Shown here in pieces: positions 18,429 through 26,391 of a stretch of DNA of 64,000 bases (positions are counted from its first letter, which is position 1; every line of letters begins with the position of its first letter). The position numbers were made by a program, and so were the translations under genes. The stretch comes from Streptomyces sp. NBC_01142 (GTDB taxonomy: Bacteria; Actinomycetota; Actinomycetes; Streptomycetales; Streptomycetaceae): contig NZ_JAPEOR010000001.1 in NCBI RefSeq assembly GCF_026341125.1, positions 3,795,123-3,859,122 on the forward strand, written 5' to 3'. The notes below the pieces were generated by a model. The model did not search any database, was not told where the DNA came from, and saw only the letters and a list, made by a program, of their open reading frames with translations.

Positions 18429-18451
18429 ACAAGTGCATGCATGTCACTTGT
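18429..18451. promoter_or_regulatory. Dyad operator between the LysR gene and the divergent operon
   Basis: ACAAGTG (18429-18435) and CACTTGT (18445-18451) form a perfect 7-bp dyad centred on the palindrome CATGCATG. It sits 13 bp before the LysR ATG and about 80 bp before the divergent start, a position suited to autoregulation and control of both directions. Confidence 0.6.
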
Positions 18452-18463
18452 AGAGTTACTTTC

Positions 18464-19375
18464 ATGCAACTGGATCTGAACCTGCTCACGGCCCTGGACG
18501 CGCTGCTGGAAGAGGGCAGTGTCGCCGGCGCCGCAGCCCGCCTCCACGTCACCGCACCGGCGATGAGCCGCTCCCTGGGCCGCATCCGCAAGGTCACCGG
18601 TGACCAGATCCTGGTCCGCACCGGCCGCAGCATGGTCCCCACCACCCGCGCGCTGGCCATGCGCGCCGAGGTTCACGCCCTCGTGCAGCAGGCCCACCAC
18701 CTCCTGTCCGCGCAGCAAGAACTCGACCTGGCAGCTCTGGACCGGGTGTTCACCGTGCGCTGGCACGACGCCCTGACCGCAGCCTGCGGCACCGCCCTGA
18801 CCACGGCCGTCCACCACCAGGCCCCCGGCGTCCGGCTGCGCCTGTCCGCCGAACCCGGCACGGACACCCCCGAGCTGCGCCGGGGAGAGGTCGACCTCGA
18901 ATCCAGCTCCAGTCAGCCGACATTCCCCGACATCCGCCACCGCCTCGTCGGCAGGGACCGGCTGGTCGTCGCCGTCCGACCAGGCCACCCGCTCGCCGAG
19001 GGTCGGCTGAGCCCTGAGCGTTACGCAGCCGCCGAACACCTCACCGTTTCGCGGCGTGGAAGCTTGCGCGACCCGATCGACGACGCCCTGACCACGCGCG
19101 GCCTCGAACGACGCGTCGTCGCCGCCGGGCCCACCGCCGCCTTCGCGCTGCAACTCGCGCTCGCCAGCGACCTGGTGGTCACCCTTCCCGACGCGGTCAC
19201 CCGCGCGACCCGGGACCAACTCGGCCTGGTCGCGCTGCCGCCACCACTCCAGTTGCCCGATGTCTCGTTGTACCTGCTGTGGCACCAGCGCTATGACGAA
19301 GACCGCGCCCACATCTGGCTGCGCGACCTGGCCACCGAAACCGTCCAGGCACTGTTTGCACCACCAAATACCTGA
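18464..19375 (+). CDS. LysR-family transcriptional regulator
   Basis: 303 residues from ATG at 18464 (MQLDLNLLTALDALLEEGSV). The winged HTH AAARLHVTAPAMSRSLGRIR and the RTGRSMVPTTRAL stretch are classic; the substrate-binding half contains RDRLVVAVRPGHPLAEG and PTAAFALQLALASDLVVTLP. The upstream open frame to 18371 overlaps the operator and is not used. It is divergent from the phosphatase/reductase operon and probably controls it in response to an unknown small ligand. Confidence 0.88.
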   Translation: MQLDLNLLTALDALLEEGSVAGAAARLHVTAPAMSRSLGRIRKVTGDQILVRTGRSMVPTTRALAMRAEVHALVQQAHHLLSAQQELDLAALDRVFTVRWHDALTAACGTALTTAVHHQAPGVRLRLSAEPGTDTPELRRGEVDLESSSSQPTFPDIRHRLVGRDRLVVAVRPGHPLAEGRLSPERYAAAEHLTVSRRGSLRDPIDDALTTRGLERRVVAAGPTAAFALQLALASDLVVTLPDAVTRATRDQLGLVALPPPLQLPDVSLYLLWHQRYDEDRAHIWLRDLATETVQALFAPPNT

Positions 19376-19470
19376 TCATCGCACCAGCCAACCCAGCCGG
19401 GAGTGACGCCGAGGTGAGCTCAGAAGCCGCCAATTGTTGATCTTGAGGCGTCAGCGCATCCGTCGGGCGG

Positions 19471-20965
19471 GGGGGGTGCCTCTATGTCCTTCGTCAAGCC
19501 TGAGCAGGTCATGCGGTGGCTGTCTCGGGGGTGCGGGATTCGTAGAAGGTGCCGTCGCGGAGCATGGCGAACAGCACGCTGATGCGGTGGCGGGCGAGGC
19601 GGAGCAAGGCCTGTGTGTGGGTCTTGCCGCGGGCTCTTTGCCGTTCGTAGTAGGTGCGGGAGGCGGGGTCGTGCAGGGCGGCGAACGCGGAGAGGAACAT
19701 GGCCCGTTTCAGGAGCCGGTTGCCTGTTCTGGGGGCGTGTTCGCCGTGGATGGAGGATCCGGAGGACCTCGTTGCCGGGGCGAGGCCGGCGTAGGAGGCA
19801 AGGTGGGCGGCAGTGGGGAACGAGGTGCCGTCGCCGATGGTGACCAGCAAGGTGGCGGCGGTCCTGACACCGACTCCGGGCATCGAGGTCAGGACCTGGG
19901 AAAGAGGGTGCGACTCAAGCAGCTCGCCGATCTGGGCTTCCAGAGCGCGTCGTTGTTCGTGGACGGCGGCCAGCGAGCGGGCCAGCGAGGGCACGACCAC
20001 GTCCAGGGTGCCGGTGCCCGGGACCACGACGGTCTGTTCGTCGAGCGCGTCGAAGATGTCGTCCACCAGGCGTTCGGCCATGCGCGGGGCCTTGGGCCGT
20101 ATCAGGTTCACGAGCCTGCGGCGTCCGGCCTTACGCAGGGCGGCGGGCGAGCCGAAGCGTTCCAGCAGGTGCGTCACAGCCTGGTGGTCCAGGCGGGGCC
20201 CCAGTACTCGCTCCAGGCTCGGGTGGAACTGGGTGAGCAGGCCGCGGAGCCGGTTGCTGGTGCGGGTAGCCTCGGCGGCGAGGTCCTGGTCGAAGCCGGT
20301 CAGGACGGTAAGCTGGGCCGCGGTCTCGTCGGCCAGTTCCAGGGCCCGCAGGGTGTGAGGCATGGTGCGGGCGGCGTCCGCGATCACGTGCGCGTCGCGG
20401 GCATCGGTCTTGGCCTCACCGGGATACAAATCGGCGATCCGCCGCATCGCCAGCCCTGGCAGGTAGGCCACGTGGCAGCCGGCGTCCCGGGCCACCGCGA
20501 GCGGCAGGGCGCCGATCGATGCGGGCTGGTCCACGATGACCAGCACGCGGCCGAACCTGGCCGTGAGCTTGTCGAACACGGCCCGCAGTTTCGGCTCGCT
20601 GTTGGGCAGCCGCTTGTCGTAGACGGTCTTGCCGCCCGCTGTCAGGCCGTGGCCGTGGTGGTCGCCCTTGCCGACGTCCAGGCCGAGGAAGACCGCGATT
20701 TCACCGGTGTCGAGCACCGCACCCCCCGAGGGTGGTCGTTCCGTCCCGGCCTCACCCACCGGCACCGAGCGCGCGCATCCACGTTACGCAGACCTGCCAC
20801 CCTTCAACGGCCGGGCGTTGCGCTCGGCCGGGTGACGGTCGGGCCTCTCATCAGCGGTCAGACGGTGCCCCGGACCCGGTGACACCACCCCCCAGGTCAT
20901 CGCTTCGACAGGGGGCAACAGTCATGCCGGGCCCGGAGGCCAGGAGCCCCGTTTCAGGGCCACGA
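19471..20965. mobile_element. IS110-family insertion sequence, approximate ends
   Basis: IS110 elements lack terminal inverted repeats, so ends are approximate. The left boundary is placed at the G-run starting 19471, since a related 28-bp word occurs at 7938-7965. On the right, integrase-remnant coding begins near 20970. About 200 bp lie between the transposase start (20765) and that point; in the family this side encodes the bridge RNA that guides target choice. I did not fold it. Confidence 0.6.
19509..20765 (-). CDS. IS110-family transposase (DEDD recombinase)
   Basis: Up to 418 residues; the true start may be nearer VLDTGEIAVFLGLDVGKGDH. The N-terminal RuvC-like DEDD domain shows FLGLDVGKGDHHG (first Asp), VLVIVDQPASIGAL (Glu replaced here by Asp-Gln) and DARDAHVIADAARTMP (Asp pair). 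The C-terminal Transposase_20 domain has MPGVGVRTAATLLVTIGD, FPTAAHLASYAGLAP and the RTGNRLLKRAMFLSAFAAL block with the catalytic serine. It is intact. Confidence 0.88.
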   Translation of the reverse strand: MPVGEAGTERPPSGGAVLDTGEIAVFLGLDVGKGDHHGHGLTAGGKTVYDKRLPNSEPKLRAVFDKLTARFGRVLVIVDQPASIGALPLAVARDAGCHVAYLPGLAMRRIADLYPGEAKTDARDAHVIADAARTMPHTLRALELADETAAQLTVLTGFDQDLAAEATRTSNRLRGLLTQFHPSLERVLGPRLDHQAVTHLLERFGSPAALRKAGRRRLVNLIRPKAPRMAERLVDDIFDALDEQTVVVPGTGTLDVVVPSLARSLAAVHEQRRALEAQIGELLESHPLSQVLTSMPGVGVRTAATLLVTIGDGTSFPTAAHLASYAGLAPATRSSGSSIHGEHAPRTGNRLLKRAMFLSAFAALHDPASRTYYERQRARGKTHTQALLRLARHRISVLFAMLRDGTFYESRTPETATA

Positions 20966-20969
20966 AGAA

Positions 20970-21175
20970 AGTAACGGGGGCGTTCGGCGCCGTGCCGGGC
21001 GACCGCGTCGACGCCGGGGCGCGCGTACCGCTCCAGGGAGCGGACGGAGGCATGGCGGGAGCGGGCCCACAGTATCGGGGTGGAGGTGCCGCCCTCGGCG
21101 TCGTATGTCAGGGTGCTGTGGCGGATCCGGTGGAGTGTGCAGCCGTCACGCGCGGCCGAGTTCGCTGGTCCGCGT
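20970..21175 (-). pseudogene. Tyrosine recombinase (integrase) C-terminal stump
   Basis: Minus-strand frame: TLHRIRHSTLTYDAEGGTST, then LWARSRHASVRSLERYARPG and VDAVARHGAERP. It carries the Arg-x-x-His box and the presumed nucleophile Tyr (ERYAR). The N-terminal two thirds are absent. It adjoins the IS110 right end. Confidence 0.65.
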
Positions 21176-21186
21176 GCGCGACGATT

Positions 21187-21780
21187 TTAGCTACGGGTCT
21201 GAGGACGGCGTTCCCCCTCGGCATGGCTGCTCCCTGCACTCGTCAGAATTGCGTTCGCGACAACATCGAAGAGGTGGTCGGCGCGTGGCGCGAGCGAGGG
21301 TTGATCGCCGAGCCAAGCGAGCATGGCTATCAGCGCGAACAAATCGGTGCCATCGATATCGCTCCGCGCCATGCCCGCGGCCTGGGCGCGGGTGAGGAGC
21401 CGTGCACCGGCTGCGCGCAGGGTGACGCACGAAGCGTGGAGTGCGGATTCGGTGTCCTCGATGGCGGCTGTCATCAGCAGGGTCACGCCCCGGTACTCGG
21501 TTGTCCACGCGACGCAGTCGCGTAGCCACGAAACGAGAGCGTCTTCGGGCGAGCTCGACGTCTCGAGCGCGCCTGCCTTTGCCGTCAGTTCGTCGAAGCT
21601 CGTGCGGAGCAGGGCATCGAGCAGCGCCTCGCGCGTCGGGAAGTGACGCAGCAGTGTCGCGAGCCCGACGTCGGCCCTGCGGGCGATGTCGCGCAGTGAT
21701 ACGTCGACGCCTTGCTCGGTGATGGCGGTGCCCGCTTCTGCGAGCAGGTGGTCGCGGTTCTTCCTGGCGTCGGCCCGCAT
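21187..21780 (-). CDS. TetR-family repressor
   Basis: 197 residues from ATG at 21780 (MRADARKNRDHLLAEAGTAI). The HTH is VSLRDIARRADVGLATLLRH-F-PTREALLDALLR, standard for TetR. The ligand domain contains DALVSWLRDCVAWTTEYRG and LFALIAMLAWLGDQP. It is divergent from the oxidoreductase gene with three near-identical operators between them, so it very likely represses both itself and that gene and responds to an unknown, probably electrophilic or quinone-like, ligand (inference from partner). Confidence 0.88.
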   Translation of the reverse strand: MRADARKNRDHLLAEAGTAITEQGVDVSLRDIARRADVGLATLLRHFPTREALLDALLRTSFDELTAKAGALETSSSPEDALVSWLRDCVAWTTEYRGVTLLMTAAIEDTESALHASCVTLRAAGARLLTRAQAAGMARSDIDGTDLFALIAMLAWLGDQPSLAPRADHLFDVVANAILTSAGSSHAEGERRPQTRS

Positions 21781-21787
21781 CTCTCCC

Positions 21788-21856
21788 TCTTGACTATCCG
21801 GATCAGTGGTCCATATATTCGGATCAGTGGTCCGTTTATGTGGATCGCTGATCCGA
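21788..21856. promoter_or_regulatory. Promoter with three TetR-type operators at 21-bp period
   Basis: GGATCAGTGGTCC at 21800-21812 and 21821-21833, and GGATCGCTGATCC at 21842-21854; starts are exactly 21 bp apart. The first lies in the spacer of a good sigma70-type promoter on the plus strand, TTGACT (21790-21795), 18-bp spacer, TATATT (21814-21819), so binding should block transcription of the oxidoreductase. Confidence 0.8.
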
Positions 21857-21891
21857 ATAAGCGTATCCCGCAGCGCGGGCAGGAGAAAACG

Positions 21892-22902
21892 ATGCCGACA
21901 CACACGATGAGGGCGGTCCGGCTCCATGAGCACGGCGGCCCTGAGGTTCTGCGTTACGGCAAGGTGCCGATTCCCGAGCCGGGGCCGGGCGAGGTGCTCG
22001 TCCGTGTGCACGCGGCCGGCATCAATCCTCCGGACTGGTACCTGCGCGGTGGGCTGACCAGGATGCCCGGGCAGACGGAATCGACGGTCAGCCTGCCGGT
22101 GATTCCGGGGACGGACGTGTCGGGCGTCGTCGAGGCCGTCGCCGCGGGCGTAGACGGCCTCGTCGTAGGTGATGAAGTCTTCGGTCTTCTGCGTTTTCCC
22201 AGCTTCGACGGCAGCGCATATGCCGAGTACGTGGCCGCGCCCGCGTCGGACCTCGCACGCAAGCCGGCCGGCATCGACCACGTGCACGCCGCCGGGGCGC
22301 CCATGGCCGGGCTGACGGCGTGGCAGTTCCTGATCGAGGTCGGACACGATCACCCCTCGCCCTTCCAGGAGGCACGGCATCGCCCGACGGCACTCGACGC
22401 CGACACGACGGTGCTCATCAACGGCGCCGCGGGCGGCGTGGGGCACCTCGCGCTGCAGCTGGCGAAGTGGAGGGGTGCACGTGTCATCGCCGTGGCATCG
22501 GGCGCGCATGAATCGTTCCTGAGCGAGCTCGGCGCCGACCGGTTCATCGACTACACCAAGAATCGTCCTGAGGAACTCGTGCGCGACGCCGACCTCGTTC
22601 TCGACACCGTCGGCGGCCCCGGCAGCAAGCGTTTCCTGCGTACACTCAAGCGCGGCGGCGCCCAGTTCCCTGTGCTCCCCGGGGACTTCGACGAGGAAGA
22701 GACCGCGAAGCTGGCCGTCACTGTCTCGACCGCACAGGTCCGCTCGAACGGCGCGCAGCTTGCCGAACTGGGACGCCTGCTCGACGCGGGCACGGTCCGC
22801 GTCGCGATCGACAGCACGTTTGCGCTCGCGGATGCCCGAGCCGCGCACGAACGCGCCGCCCAAGGGCACATCCAGGGCAAGATCGTGCTCACGGTCGCTT
22901 AG
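21892..22902 (+). CDS. Zinc-type alcohol dehydrogenase-like / quinone oxidoreductase (MDR family)
   Basis: 336 residues from ATG at 21892 with AGGAG seven bases upstream. The GroES-like half has MRAVRLHEHGGPEVLRYGKV and PGEVLVRVHAAGINPPDWYL; the Rossmann half has VLINGAAGGVGHLALQLAKW and LGADRFIDYTKNRPEELV. The cysteine pattern for structural zinc is absent, which places it with quinone reductase-like MDRs that use NADPH. The C-terminus AHERAAQGHIQGKIVLTV is typical and complete. Control by the divergent TetR gene is strongly suggested. Confidence 0.88.
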   Translation: MPTHTMRAVRLHEHGGPEVLRYGKVPIPEPGPGEVLVRVHAAGINPPDWYLRGGLTRMPGQTESTVSLPVIPGTDVSGVVEAVAAGVDGLVVGDEVFGLLRFPSFDGSAYAEYVAAPASDLARKPAGIDHVHAAGAPMAGLTAWQFLIEVGHDHPSPFQEARHRPTALDADTTVLINGAAGGVGHLALQLAKWRGARVIAVASGAHESFLSELGADRFIDYTKNRPEELVRDADLVLDTVGGPGSKRFLRTLKRGGAQFPVLPGDFDEEETAKLAVTVSTAQVRSNGAQLAELGRLLDAGTVRVAIDSTFALADARAAHERAAQGHIQGKIVLTVA

Positions 22903-23015
22903 GGGCGAGCCGTTTCACCGCATCCGCCGCTCGAATGCGGGGCACCGATGGCGGTCGAGACGCCGATGCGGAGAGCTTGGGGCGCGTCTGGCGACCAGGC
23001 GGGCCGCGATGCTCG

Positions 23016-23062
23016 CTGCGGCGAACCGAGCCGCCCCGTGCAGTCGGCTCGGTTCGCCGCAG
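23016..23062. repeat. 18-bp perfect inverted repeat with 11-nt loop
   Basis: CTGCGGCGAACCGAGCCG at 23016-23033 and its exact complement at 23045-23062. It lies 114 bp after the oxidoreductase stop and could act as a factor-independent terminator, but no T-run follows. It overlaps the SDR remnant. Confidence 0.7.
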
Positions 23063-23112
23063 GAGATCGCCGAGACGGTCGCATTCCTGATGCCGGCGGA
23101 ACGGCGACACTG
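23030..23112 (+). pseudogene. Short-chain dehydrogenase C-terminal scrap
   Basis: Reads SRLGSPQEIAETVAFLMPAE, the usual RxGxPEEIAxxVxFL end of SDR enzymes. No other SDR motif is present nearby. Confidence 0.4.
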
Positions 23113-23483
23113 AGGCATCGGTTCAGGGCGACTGTGATGCATCGGAGCCCCGAGCGGCCACCCCATCAAGCTCAACGACGCCCCTCACGCCATCGTTTCC
23201 AGATCTCATCCTGCTGAGCCGGCGCGAACCCGTAGTCACGCACCTGTGCCTCCACATCACCTGATCATCCGTGGGTGGTGCGTTGATCACTTGAGCTCGC
23301 CATCGTTTGCCGACACCGCGGGTTACTGGAGAAATCCGCTCGCGCTGGCGCCGGCGGTGTCGTCCTGTGGTCGCCCCCGGCTTCCGTCGCACGGATGAGC
23401 GCCGGTCAACCCGGCGGCGGACGCTGAGCACCCACCCCGCACGCGAAGATCGGCAACGTCGGATCTCGTCGGGGAGGGCACAC
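23113..23483. other. Intergenic stretch, no gene seen
   Basis: No frame with plausible codon use or recognisable protein. It ends with GGGGAGGG, the ribosome binding site of the following membrane-protein gene. Confidence 0.5.
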
Positions 23484-24086
23484 ATGACCACGCATGCCAA
23501 GGCCACAGCAGCAACGGCAGCCGAGATGTCAGTCGGCACGCCGGCCGGCCGCAAGCCCGTTCCCCGCTGGGCGGTCCGGGTGGCCCATGCCATCCCGCTG
23601 TGTGTCCTGCCGTCTGGGTTGTGGCGTCTCGCGCTGGTGCTGGGCCTGGCCGGCTACGACGCGGACTACCACTGGGCGGTGTGGGAACGCCCGTACGTGA
23701 TCGGGCTGTCCGTGGTCTCTGAAGGACTCGCGCTGCTCGCACTCGGGCTGGTGCGGCCGTGGGGCGAAGTCGTCCCGCGTTGGGTGCCGGGGCTGCGCGG
23801 TAGACGGATTCCGATCCTGGCGGGGGTCATTCCGGCCGCACTCGGGGCAACGCTGATCATGATGTTCTGCGCATACGGCGTGCTGAACCAAATCTTCGGT
23901 TTCGTGGAGCCGATGAACGAGAACGGCGACGGTTTCCCCACCAGCGGTCCGGCCGCCTGGGCGCTGTGGACGATGTACGCCCCGCTCCTCGCCTGGGGCC
24001 CGCTCCTGGCGATCCTCACCCTCGCGTACTACCGACGCCGCCGAGCGAACGACGCATCGGCTGCCGCTCGGCCCGAAGCCGGATAG
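23484..24086 (+). CDS. Four-helix integral membrane protein, hypothetical
   Basis: 200 residues from ATG at 23484 with GGGGAGGG upstream. Hydrophobic helices lie near HAIPLCVLPSGLWRLALVLG, VIGLSVVSEGLALLALGLV, ILAGVIPAALGATLIMMFCA and ALWTMYAPLLAWGPLLAILT. The N-terminal 25 residues are soluble (AKATAATAAEMSVGTPAGRK) and the tail basic (YYRRRRANDAS). Its family is seen in Streptomyces but I cannot assign a function. Flanks are a remnant on one side and a decayed cassette on the other. Confidence 0.7.
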   Translation: MTTHAKATAATAAEMSVGTPAGRKPVPRWAVRVAHAIPLCVLPSGLWRLALVLGLAGYDADYHWAVWERPYVIGLSVVSEGLALLALGLVRPWGEVVPRWVPGLRGRRIPILAGVIPAALGATLIMMFCAYGVLNQIFGFVEPMNENGDGFPTSGPAAWALWTMYAPLLAWGPLLAILTLAYYRRRRANDASAAARPEAG

Positions 24087-24394
24087 CCGGTCCGATCGGG
24101 CCTGCCGTTGCGCAGGCCGCCCGCGAGCCGGCGAACAAGGAGGACAGGGGTGAGGTGTGAAACGTCGGCGGGTACTGCGGGTGAGTGGCAGACGATCACG
24201 ATGGCGCCTTCCTTGGAGCGTTCGGACAGCGAAGGAAGAGCCAGTGGTGCGCCGCCCTTCCCCCGTGGGGCGGCGCCGGGACCGATCATTGCTGCACAGC
24301 CCGGCTGCGGGCTCGTCCGTACCAGCGGTCCGCTCCCCGTGCGCCCTCAGGACCCGCTGGGACCACGCCACGGGCGCGAATGAGGGTGCGCCGT

Positions 24395-24735
24395 CGCCCG
24401 CCGCACTGCCGTCCCGGTAGAGCACGTCCCGCTCCACCACCTCCAACAGTGCGTGCCCCAGCGCCTCATTGCGCGTGTTGCCGCACGCCAGGCCGGTGCT
24501 GGTGGCACGCAGCAGATCCGGGCTCCACTCGGGCCGCTGTACTCGGCGGCGGACCAGATCGATCGGCAGCAGTACTTTCTCGCCGCCGAACAGGCCGGTT
24601 GCGGGCGTTCACTCCCACACCAGCTGGCCAGGGTGCTTGCGGGGTACGGGGCGGTCAGCGACAGTGCAGCCACGGGGCAGTTGGGTGCGACCTCGGCGGT
24701 CGGGCAGCGGGCCGCGACGGGCCTGATGGTAAGTC
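24395..24735 (-). pseudogene. YcaO-family cyclodehydratase fragment
   Basis: Minus-strand reading gives EVAPNCPVAALSLTAPYPAS, then (after a frame disturbance near 24625) ATGLFGGEKVLLPIDLVRR, LLRATSTGLACGNTRNEALG and HALLEVVERDVLYRDG. The TSTGLAxGxTxxEAxxHALxExxERD block is the ATP/Mg site of YcaO enzymes. The N-terminal third and the C-terminal part are missing or scrambled. YcaO proteins activate backbone amides in peptide natural products. It follows a small peptide gene and hairpin on the same strand. Confidence 0.65.
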
Positions 24736-24786
24736 TGGCCAGTTAACCCGCAGACCCGCGCCCGCCGAGTTGGCGGAAAACCACGG

Positions 24787-24820
24787 CCGGTGGGGGCTTA
24801 CCAGAGCCAGCCCCCACCGG
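24787..24820 (-). terminator. Hairpin between the small peptide gene and the YcaO fragment
   Basis: A perfect 12-bp stem (CCGGTGGGGGCT at 24787-24798 with its complement at 24809-24820) and a 10-nt loop, starting six bases after the peptide stop. Such attenuating hairpins often follow RiPP precursor genes. Confidence 0.65.
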
Positions 24821-24825
24821 ATCGG

Positions 24826-24941
24826 TCACTGCTCCCCGTAGGCCTTGGCGGCGTAGTCGTCGTACAGGTCCTGGTGCCACTGCTCGGCGGTCAGCTCCGC
24901 GTCGGGGGTGGTGGCGTCCTGGGGGGAGTGGTGTCGGTCAT
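24826..24941 (-). pseudogene. 38-residue peptide gene with one-base deletion, possible RiPP precursor
   Basis: GGGAGGA stands five bases before ATG (24941). The frame begins MTDTTPP and is lost at a run of six C bases; with a seventh C it would read on as QDATTPDAELTAEQ and WHQDLYDDYAAKAYGEQ to a TGA at 24826, 38 residues in all. Without the extra base it stops after 16 codons. The very good start signal, small size, acidic composition and the hairpin behind it fit a precursor peptide; there is no cleavage-site evidence. A sequencing error in the C-run is possible. Confidence 0.5.
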
Positions 24942-25128
24942 GAGGTCCTCCCGGGTTCGTGGCGCCCTCGGGCATCAGGAAACGGTGGCGATCCCAAGCC
25001 TCAGCCACGGCGCCACCCCTCAGGACGACAGCCCGCACCGGGCCACCAAACTCAGCGACGTCAGGGCTGACTCCAACCCCCGGGCGTTTACCCGGTCGAC
25101 TCAACGAGGTAGGGCGGCGCCAGCAGTG

Positions 25129-25737
25129 TCAGGTCAGGGATACCCCGCGGCCGCCGAAGAACTCGGCGAACTCGGCTACGGGCAGGTTCGCGGTACGGGC
25201 CTGCTCGGTGTGCCCGGACGGGTTACGGAAGTGCACCCTGTCGCCCTGGCGGCCGGTGACGAGCACGAGGTGCCCGCCCTTGCCGGGGGCGGGGTTCTCG
25301 GGGCGGCGGATCTCCTTGTGCACGGAGGCCATCACCAGCCGCTCCCGGTCGAGCAGTGCGAGGAGGTCGGGCACGGTCAGGGTCGGGTGCACCTCGGCGC
25401 CCAGGGGGTGGACGTCCTCTACGTACTGAACGAACGGGGCGTAGATCAGGCCGCGGATCCCTCCGGTGTCCGCGTCCTCGGTGTACGCCCCGTACTTCCG
25501 GGCACCGTCGAGGAGCTCGAACATGGTGGGTGCGTCGCCGGTACGGGCGAGGAGCGCCATCCGCAGGCAGGCGATGCCGCACATATGGCCGCACCACCGG
25601 CTGTAGGTGTCGAGGTCGGGGGCGCCGGACTCGGCCCAGCGGGGATCGGATCCGCGGGCGCGGCCCTCGTAGGCGAAGGCAGCGATCAGGTCCGGACTGG
25701 CGTACTGCGTGACGGTGGGGAACTGGTGGTCACACAC
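25129..25737 (-). CDS. C39-like (papain-fold) cysteine peptidase
   Basis: 202 residues from GTG at 25737, overlapping the stop of the upstream dehydratase fragment. The nucleophile region is RWCGHMCGIACLRMALL (Cys53 most likely), the His is in GKGGHLVLVTGR and the third residue in HFRNPSGH, the order of C39/papain-like proteases. No signal peptide or transporter domain, so it should act in the cytoplasm. Beside a short peptide gene and a YcaO fragment it may have been the leader peptidase of a peptide natural-product cassette; this is inference. It seems intact. Confidence 0.75.
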   Translation of the reverse strand: MCDHQFPTVTQYASPDLIAAFAYEGRARGSDPRWAESGAPDLDTYSRWCGHMCGIACLRMALLARTGDAPTMFELLDGARKYGAYTEDADTGGIRGLIYAPFVQYVEDVHPLGAEVHPTLTVPDLLALLDRERLVMASVHKEIRRPENPAPGKGGHLVLVTGRQGDRVHFRNPSGHTEQARTANLPVAEFAEFFGGRGVSLT

Positions 25738-25925
25738 GTGAGGGTTCCTTCCGGTGAGCGGCCTGGCTGATCAGCCGATGGAAGGTGGGCAGGTCCACGC
25801 CGCCGCCAGAGATCACCACCCCGATCATCCCCGACTCATGAGGGACGAGGCCGCCGAGGACGGCCGCCAGGGCGCAGGCGCCACTGGGTTCGGCACGACC
25901 TTGAGGTGCCGGAACGCGAACGCCA
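25730..25925 (-). pseudogene. Threonine/serine dehydratase-like PLP enzyme, C-terminal stump
   Basis: Starts near VAFAFRHLKVVP; one base is missing at about 25885, after which it reads EPSGACALAAVLGGLV and MIGVVISGGGVDLPTFHRLI to a TGA at 25730. The GGGVDLPTF ending is typical of fold-type II PLP dehydratases. Only about 60 codons remain. Its stop overlaps the protease start, indicating a former operon. Confidence 0.65.
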
Positions 25926-26049
25926 CACGTGATCTACGAGTCGCGTCTGAGCTTGCGCGGTTGCTCTTCGCCGACTTCGACCTTCGGTACGCGGCATCGT
26001 GGCCCAGCCGCTCCTGTTGCTCAGAGGGCCGAGGGCGTTGTGGTGCTCC
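25926..26049. other. Junction sequence, no gene seen
   Basis: Short unassigned sequence between the truncated dehydratase and the small membrane-protein gene; it marks the rearrangement break. Confidence 0.4.
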
Positions 26050-26166
26050 CTACCTGACGATCGCGATCCCGACTACCACCACCGCCAGGATCAGCCACAG
26101 CGGCATCTTCGGCGACGTGAACCTGCCCCGGTTGTCCCGCGGCTGCGGCCGCCGGCGTTTTGCCAT
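26050..26166 (-). CDS. 38-residue basic single-pass membrane protein
   Basis: ATG at 26166 preceded by GAGAGGGGG. The protein is MAKRRRPQPRDNRGRFTSPK followed by the helix PLWLILAVVVVGIAIV and a final Arg. A basic RDxRGRF segment plus one helix is common among small proteins of Streptomyces conjugative plasmids and ICEs; the role is unknown. It lies next to the repeat at 26204-26319. Confidence 0.6.
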   Translation of the reverse strand: MAKRRRPQPRDNRGRFTSPKMPLWLILAVVVVGIAIVR

Positions 26167-26203
26167 CCGCCCCCTCTCGTTTCGGTCCCGTAGATACCGG
26201 ATC

Positions 26204-26319
26204 TACTGCGGCGGAGCCTCTACCGTGATCATCGCGACCTGCGGCGGGCCATTCCGGCCGCCGGGGCGAGGTGTACGCATTTACTGCGGCAGCGCCGGGA
26301 GGGCGGGGTAGGCGTGACG
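26204..26319. repeat. Dispersed ~115-bp repeat, copy 1
   Basis: Shares long identical words with 39116-39230: ACTGCGGCGGAGCCTCTAC, GTGATCA-CGCGACCTGCG and GTACGCATTTACTGCGGCAG, in the same order, spacing and orientation. The central part differs more. Not coding in a consistent frame in both copies. Confidence 0.75.
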
Positions 26320-26391
26320 ATCGATGTCAGTATTCGAAGTCGGCTTCGCGGATGTCCGCAGTCCCATGCACTGAGGTCTTGTGGCTGATCA

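Noticed and set aside
19434..20882. 482-residue plus-strand ORF
   Set aside because: Antisense to the IS110 transposase.
24185..24841. 218-residue plus-strand ORF
   Set aside because: Antisense to the YcaO fragment, whose TSTGLAxG and ERD motifs are convincing.
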